Source: Alitta virens (Eukaryota; Annelida; Polychaeta; Phyllodocida; Nereididae). Taken from it: a stretch of DNA of 64,000 nucleotides. Made by a program: the position numbers and the translations under genes. Below the pieces are notes generated by a model. That model was given only the letters and a program-made list of their open reading frames with translations. It was not told the origin of the DNA and did not search any database. Each line of letters begins with the position of its first letter. The stretch's first letter is position 1. The DNA lies in NCBI GenBank assembly GCA_932294295.1, contig OW028576.1:45610247-45674246 (forward strand), given 5' to 3'. This document shows, piece by piece, positions 61,401-64,000 of the stretch.

Positions 61401-63165
61401 TGCAAATCGCACTGATTTAGCAGACCTCGGAGCGGGTGATGAGGACCGCGGGACGATGTTTATGGCAAACAGTGGACTTGTGGGTAATGATGCAGACAGA
61501 TTTTCTTTTGTAAAAGGACTAGCGGGTAACGACAAAGAAGTGAGAGGGCTTTGCGGGATAGGGGTTGTGAGAAGAGGGCTGGTGGGAAATGGGAATGCGG
61601 GTGAACCTGGCGGGTGGGCGGGAGACAAGTGGACGCCATATAAAGTGGGGTTTGTCCATGTGGGGTACAATGCTAAAGGCCTTGCAGGTTGCAATCTTCG
61701 CCCTGACCCAGAATCTTGCCTCTCTAACCGAGGCTTCGAATTGATGCGATTTGAATTATCATTACTGCAATTAACACCAGGGGGACTGTGATATAAATGT
61801 TCACTAGATGTCACCACTGTTTGTGGTGTTATGATTTCATTAGTTCTTGTCGAATTTAAGCATCCATTTCGTAAATTTTTATCAGAAACGTCCATCATAT
61901 AATCCTGTACATAATCTTTTACACCGTTTTGACTTTCGTTTGACTCGTTGAGCTCGTTCGCTCTAGATCGATCCGGTAGACTAAGATCTAAAGCCATTTT
62001 GTTGTGTAGAACTGTCAATCGCAATTATCACCAGATGTCAAAGTAATCAAATGGTGCTCATATCAATCAATTCTTTGTTGAATTTACACCATCTGTTGCT
62101 GTTCAGCCTACTCACTCCCAAGATGTTGTACGTTTAATTCATCTCAAAGTGAAGTCAGTTCAATTGAACGTAATCCTCTCAAAGACGGCTGTTCTGACGT
62201 AACTGTGACGTCATTAGCGTTAACATAACAAGTCCATTGAATGAATGAGCACAGTTGTTAAAAGTCTCGAGAGTTCATACAAAGTTCGTGAATGACTTAA
62301 ATAGCTCTACTCAAAACATTAAGTGCAATGCTGAGTACATCTAGTGCCTTAACAGTTCTCAACAGCAATTATAACTTTGCACTTATTCAGTTTTATCAAT
62401 TATAATCAAGTTTTTAGCCTTTTAAAATCTTCTTGAGTGACGTCAAAGTTTAAATACGTCCTTGAATTGTTATCATACAAAAGAAACGGTCAGTTAAACT
62501 ATAATCCCCGGAAAATATTTATAAAATATTGAAGATTCAAAAATGATTTTGTAAGCTCAGTTGATAGTGTAAGTAGGCACGCATCTGTTGTAACGAGGCG
62601 TAATAAATTGTCAGATGCAATGTTCCTGAAAGTAGATAGATGTGATAAAACGATGTTATCAACTTATCTGGTGAGGATCCAAATTTGATCTCTGGCAGAC
62701 GATCTCGGTCTGAAATAAAATTCGTCACGTGGTTAAAAAAACTGGGTCAAACAGTTAAATAGGTCACATAGCTTTGTTGAGTTAAACCGGATCTGAAATT
62801 GGACAAAATGGAATGACTCACTCACCTAAATCTTTTCAGTGACCCTAGATGAAACTGCCTCAAAATATTGATGACAGTGTTGTGGTAGCTACGACTTGAG
62901 TTATGAGCAATGTTTTCAGAGAATCGCATCCGTCACTATTTATAAACCCACGCGAAGTCGGAGCTGGAATGTGACAGAAATATTGGGCTGTCACTAATGA
63001 TAAACAAACACGATTTAAGTGGCTACAACTATCAGATTGTGTAATATATATTTTGCAATACATATACAGTGCATTGGCAGTTATATTAGCGTAAAAAGAA
63101 TAAACAAAAATATCAAAACACTGAACAATAAATTTTGCGGACACTGGAGTCAGGTAAAACTTACC
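43460..63165 (-). CDS. TEL/ETV6/Yan-like pointed (PNT/SAM) domain gene with two alternative 5-prime ends
   Basis: Long form: exons 61997-61255, 57250-57006 and 43767-43460 join in phase to 432 codons (431 residues). Short form: 45614-45494 joins the same last exon to 143 codons (142 residues). The last exon encodes a PNT domain with [22 protein letters not shown] and [11 protein letters not shown], the TEL/Yan signature. In that family the PNT domain self-associates and links ETS repressors or blocks them. The long N-terminus is rich in proline, serine and SP/TP sites that could be MAP kinase targets, as known for Yan. The last exon has its own stop 30 codons after the domain and no ETS DNA-binding domain was found, so the product may resemble the fly PNT-only protein Mae/EDL. 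A weak donor (GTCG|GTGAAG) just before the stop could allow a further exon. Confidence 0.8.
44050..44220 (+). mobile_element. SINE fragment
   Basis: GGAGGTGCCTTGCATTCAGT, GTGGACTCCAAGCAGAC and GTCTGCTCTGGTAGCC match the family at 35935-36250. Confidence 0.65.
45115..45320 (-). repeat. GAGGTGGTCTTAATAGT minisatellite, minus orientation
   Basis: Decayed units of AAGACCACCTCACTATT. Same unit as at 52398, 53318 and 59117 on the other strand. It sits 170 bases from the short-isoform exon. Confidence 0.85.
45494..45614 (-). CDS. Alternative first coding exon (short isoform)
   Basis: ATG at 45614 follows an in-frame TAG upstream, so it is a true N-terminus. It reads [20 protein letters not shown], then [20 protein letters not shown], and ends at donor TCAG|GTATGT in phase 1, identical to the long-form donor at 57006. 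TATA-like ATATATATTTTA lies 25-40 bases upstream. This predicts an internal promoter. Confidence 0.75.
45620..45670 (-). promoter_or_regulatory. Putative internal promoter/5-prime UTR for short isoform
   Basis: On the minus strand AACTCGGAATATAGCGGGAT and a TATATATTTTAC stretch sit just before the ATG of the short form. If transcription starts here the leader would be very short, so the start may instead lie further upstream (45660-45830, which includes TGACGTCA at about 45750). Confidence 0.35.
46680..46870 (-). mobile_element. Inverted SINE fragment with GATA tail
   Basis: ATAGATAGATA units, AAAGTGCAGCCCTCTAA, then the SINE body in reverse (CCCATGGGTGGGATC, ACTTGCCTCAGCATAGACAC). The link of the AAAGTGCAGCCC module with GATA repeats is also seen near 10985-11040. 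Confidence 0.65.
46960..46995 (+). repeat. G16 tract
   Basis: An uninterrupted run of about 16 G followed by AGGAGG; could form a quadruplex and is prone to assembly error. Confidence 0.85.
47155..47345 (+). repeat. (GATA)n and (GATT)n microsatellites
   Basis: Imperfect GATA units to about 47290, then GATT units to 47340. Confidence 0.9.
47670..47720 (+). repeat. (ATCT)n microsatellite
   Basis: Eleven pure units, reverse complement in type to the GATA array 400 bases before. Confidence 0.9.
48450..48620 (+). promoter_or_regulatory. GC-rich patch with ETS-type sites inside the PNT gene intron
   Basis: ACCGGAAGTGC at 48470-48480 is a strong ETS-family site and AACCGGAG follows at about 48541. 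The ~150 bases are much more GC-rich than the flanks and free of repeats. A regulatory element or an unannotated promoter is possible; there is no exon evidence. Confidence 0.35.
48714..48930 (+). repeat. (ATCT)n and (TAAG)n microsatellites
   Basis: ATCT units at 48716-48755 and 48802-48852, then decayed TAAGTAAG units to 48930. Confidence 0.9.
48960..51230. other. AT-rich intron, nothing recognised
   Basis: No exon, SINE or TIR element can be supported. One or two stray units of the AGGTGGTCTT minisatellite occur at 50274-50320. Confidence 0.5.
51255..51410 (+). repeat. (GATA)n with higher-order repeat
   Basis: A block of GATA units plus TACCCATTAGATAG recurs three times at ~36 base spacing, so the microsatellite is itself tandemly duplicated. 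Confidence 0.85.
52390..52800 (+). repeat. GAGGTGGTCTTAATAGT minisatellite, about 24 units
   Basis: Units of 16-17 bases with single substitutions (for example GAAGTGG, AACATTG). A higher-order copy is visible: the order AGTGAAGTGG..TTAAATAGTGAGG appears twice about 155 bases apart. Confidence 0.95.
53315..53630 (+). repeat. GAGGTGGTCTTAATAGT minisatellite, about 19 units
   Basis: Same unit and orientation as 52390-52800, more decayed. Confidence 0.93.
54868..55185 (+). repeat. (ATCA)n/(ATCT)n compound microsatellite
   Basis: Alternating blocks of CAAT and CTAT units. Reads as long Ile/Ser/Tyr frames that are not genes. Confidence 0.95.
55380..55441 (+). repeat. (TA)n microsatellite
   Basis: Two TA runs, the longer from 55409 to 55440. 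Confidence 0.9.
56650..56760 (-). mobile_element. Inverted SINE fragment
   Basis: ATGATGAAATGATAAGGCTTGG, CCCCATGGGTGGGGTC and TTACTTGCCTAAGCA are the SINE body in reverse complement. Confidence 0.65.
56757..56915 (+). repeat. GGCGGATT...GGATCCGC repeat with poly-C
   Basis: Starts GGCGGATTTGGGGGAGG, ends TTTTCTGGATCCGC; related to 17840-18010. Lies about 90 bases from PNT gene exon 2. Confidence 0.6.
57006..57250 (-). CDS. PNT gene long-isoform exon 2
   Basis: The acceptor GCCATTTCAG precedes 57250 and the donor TTGG|GTGAGT ends at 57006. In the phase set by exon 1 it reads [20 protein letters not shown], then a basic [12 protein letters not shown] end, 81 codons with no stop. It is serine/proline-rich with several SP/TP sites and a possible nuclear localisation signal (NRKRQ). 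Flanking poly-C and the GGATCCGC repeat lie close by at 56757-56910. Confidence 0.85.
58132..58196. repeat. Perfect 31 bp inverted repeat with 3 bp spacer
   Basis: Arms 58132-58162 and 58166-58196 are exact reverse complements (core TTTCTAAGAAGGGTA) around TAT. Such a near-perfect palindrome is either very young or maintained; it lies in the intron between long exons 1 and 2. Confidence 0.95.
59117..59497 (+). repeat. GAGGTGGTCTTAATAGT minisatellite, about 22 units
   Basis: Third large plus-oriented array. It faces an inverted array at 59692-59868. Confidence 0.95.
59692..59868 (-). repeat. Same minisatellite, inverted array
   Basis: Units of AAGACCACCTCACTATT (about 10). With 59117-59497 it forms a large inverted pair over a ~195 base spacer. 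Confidence 0.9.
60605..60735 (+). repeat. CRE-rich dispersed repeat, copy 2
   Basis: Three TGACGTCA-type palindromes within 60 bases, then GTGACCTCTTGTGGTGCTTT. Partner of 36430-36585. Confidence 0.75.
60905..61236 (+). repeat. CCAAT/GC-box repeat, copy 2, abutting PNT exon 1
   Basis: Inverted partner of 3937-4262. It ends (GACTCTATTCC) about 18 bases from the splice donor of PNT exon 1 at 61255. The TTCTATTGGCTTATAAAG and CCCGCCC..GATTGGCTGAAG parts hold the promoter-type motifs. Confidence 0.8.
61255..61997 (-). CDS. PNT gene long-isoform exon 1
   Basis: ATG 61997 reads [20 protein letters not shown]; the frame is open some codons before, but without another ATG. The 247 residues are disordered in look: a Pro/Ser/Thr segment (about residues 105-185, with [20 protein letters not shown]) and then a basic stretch [10 protein letters not shown]. 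Donor CCAAG|GTATGT at 61255 leaves two bases and joins exon 2 in phase (R-G-D-L). Many SP/TP pairs could be kinase sites. Confidence 0.85.
62826..62900 (-). promoter_or_regulatory. Possible 5-prime UTR exon donor A
   Basis: TTTAG|GTGAGT, a consensus donor, ends at 62826. No coding frame leads into it, so it would end an untranslated exon spliced to an acceptor near the ATG of exon 1 (GATTGACAG, ~62010). Exon start is not determined. Confidence 0.4.
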
Positions 63166-63300
63166 TTGCTGGCAATATGTGTGAGTGAGAAATGAGTTTC
63201 CTGTTATTGTTACTAAATCCCATTGATTGTTTACCGATAAATCCAGATCATTGGCGTAACTATTTGTGCTGTAATCCCATAAATCCAATGTATTGCGTCT
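63165..63300 (-). promoter_or_regulatory. Possible 5-prime UTR exon donor B
   Basis: GCAAG|GTAAGT is a strong donor ending at 63165. A second leader exon is possible; a 151-codon open frame across here (62860-63315) ignores both donors and lacks protein character. Confidence 0.4.
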
Positions 63301-63479
63301 GCGAATCACGATCAACAGGTAAACAGATCCTGTAGCGAGAGTCCATGTATCAATGAGATACGCGAAGATATGATAAATGTAAAGTACTGGATCATAACAA
63401 AATAAATTCCTTGTAGACGAGCTCCGTGATGTACAATGAACATTAACTTACAAGATGCTCAACCAGTAACATTCATTGT

Positions 63480-63800
63480 GTTTCGCTAATGACAGGAGAG
63501 TTACGCCTCCACACACTCAGTCACTCTCCAATGAAGGAGACGCCAAATGTTGCAGCAGCACAGCACGTGCAAATGAACCCAGCGTCCGGCGTCCGACGTC
63601 AAAATTCATACCAGCTTGAATGAAATTTTGCAGGATCCGGCGTGACACGACAATTAGGTGTTTTCAGTGGAATAGATGCCCCATGATTGTTGGTAGGGGG
63701 TGACGAGAGGGCAGGGGGGTGTTTTGGAGGATCTGGTGGGTGGGTGTATCTCCCTGGGAGTTGTCCAGGCACCTGTGACGTCACTCTCCCAGGGGCGTAA
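63480..63800. other. GC-rich upstream region of PNT gene
   Basis: GC-rich, with GCACGTGC (63563-63570), CCGACGTC and GTGACGTCAC (63776-63785). It could be the promoter region for the long isoform, upstream of the two candidate leader exons. Frames on the minus strand here (Pro-rich) have no splice support. Confidence 0.4.
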
Positions 63801-64000
63801 ATTGTGCAAGTTCAACAGACACCACCTAATGCTTATCAATTTTCGCTTCCTGTTCAACTTTTTCTTGCATTTTTTCCCCCACACGTTGCAGAGGTTTTCC
63901 TCATTAGCAACGCTAAATATATTCATTTACACTGCATGCCCTAGAGCAAAGGCGCCCTCAAGTGGCATAAAAATAGTGACAAGTTGTACTTACAACTTTT

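Noticed and set aside
61312..61791. 159-codon frame on the plus strand
   Set aside because: Antisense shadow of PNT exon 1, which has splice-consistent coding on the minus strand.
62860..63315. 151-codon minus frame
   Set aside because: Lacks an ATG context and domain, and spans two good donors; more likely leader exons and intron.
1..64000. CRISPR array, prokaryotic operon or phage features
   Set aside because: Introns, SINEs and LINEs show an animal genome; the tandem arrays are minisatellites without spacers.

Overview
This is a 64 kb piece of an animal genome: AT-rich, intron-rich and repeat-dense. Small exons lie in a background of microsatellites, SINEs, LINE remnants and short foldback elements. 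Two intronless-looking family 92 glycosyltransferase (GT92/DUF23) coding blocks, a TEL/Yan-type pointed (PNT/SAM) domain and a large repeat load suit a marine invertebrate, perhaps a deuterostome such as an echinoderm. That placement is inference; nothing here fixes the species.

Layout. (1) About 0.73-8.3 kb, minus strand: a gene I assembled from splice signals, with six coding exons that all join in phase into a 453-residue secreted protein. It has a signal peptide and a duplicated two-exon cassette that I cannot assign to a known family. (2) 8.3-20.5 kb: no convincing gene; microsatellite, SINEs, LINE 3-prime fragments and Tc1-like remnants. (3) 20.6-22.8 kb, plus strand: a decayed LINE tail directly followed by GT92 gene 1. 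(4) 22.9-36.8 kb: mostly non-coding, but with a likely tiny first exon at 26.57 kb that joins in phase to GT92 gene 2 at 36.8-38.2 kb. (5) 41.2-63.2 kb, minus strand: a gene with a TEL/ETV6/Yan-like PNT domain. It has two alternative 5-prime ends, a long proline/serine-rich one at 62.0 and 57.2 kb and a short one at 45.6 kb. Both splice in the same phase into one PNT exon that carries its own stop codon at 43.46 kb. No ETS DNA-binding domain was seen, so the products may be PNT-only regulators.

The GT92 proteins would act in the Golgi on glycans, the minus-strand gene at the left would be secreted, and the PNT protein would act in the nucleus. There is no sign that the genes form one pathway. 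The two GT92 genes are probably an old tandem duplication. The repeats are informative in themselves: a 16-17 bp GAGGTGGTCTTAATAGT minisatellite occurs at several loci on both strands, TTAA-flanked short elements occur three times, and two repeat families carry CRE or CCAAT/GC-box motifs next to exons.
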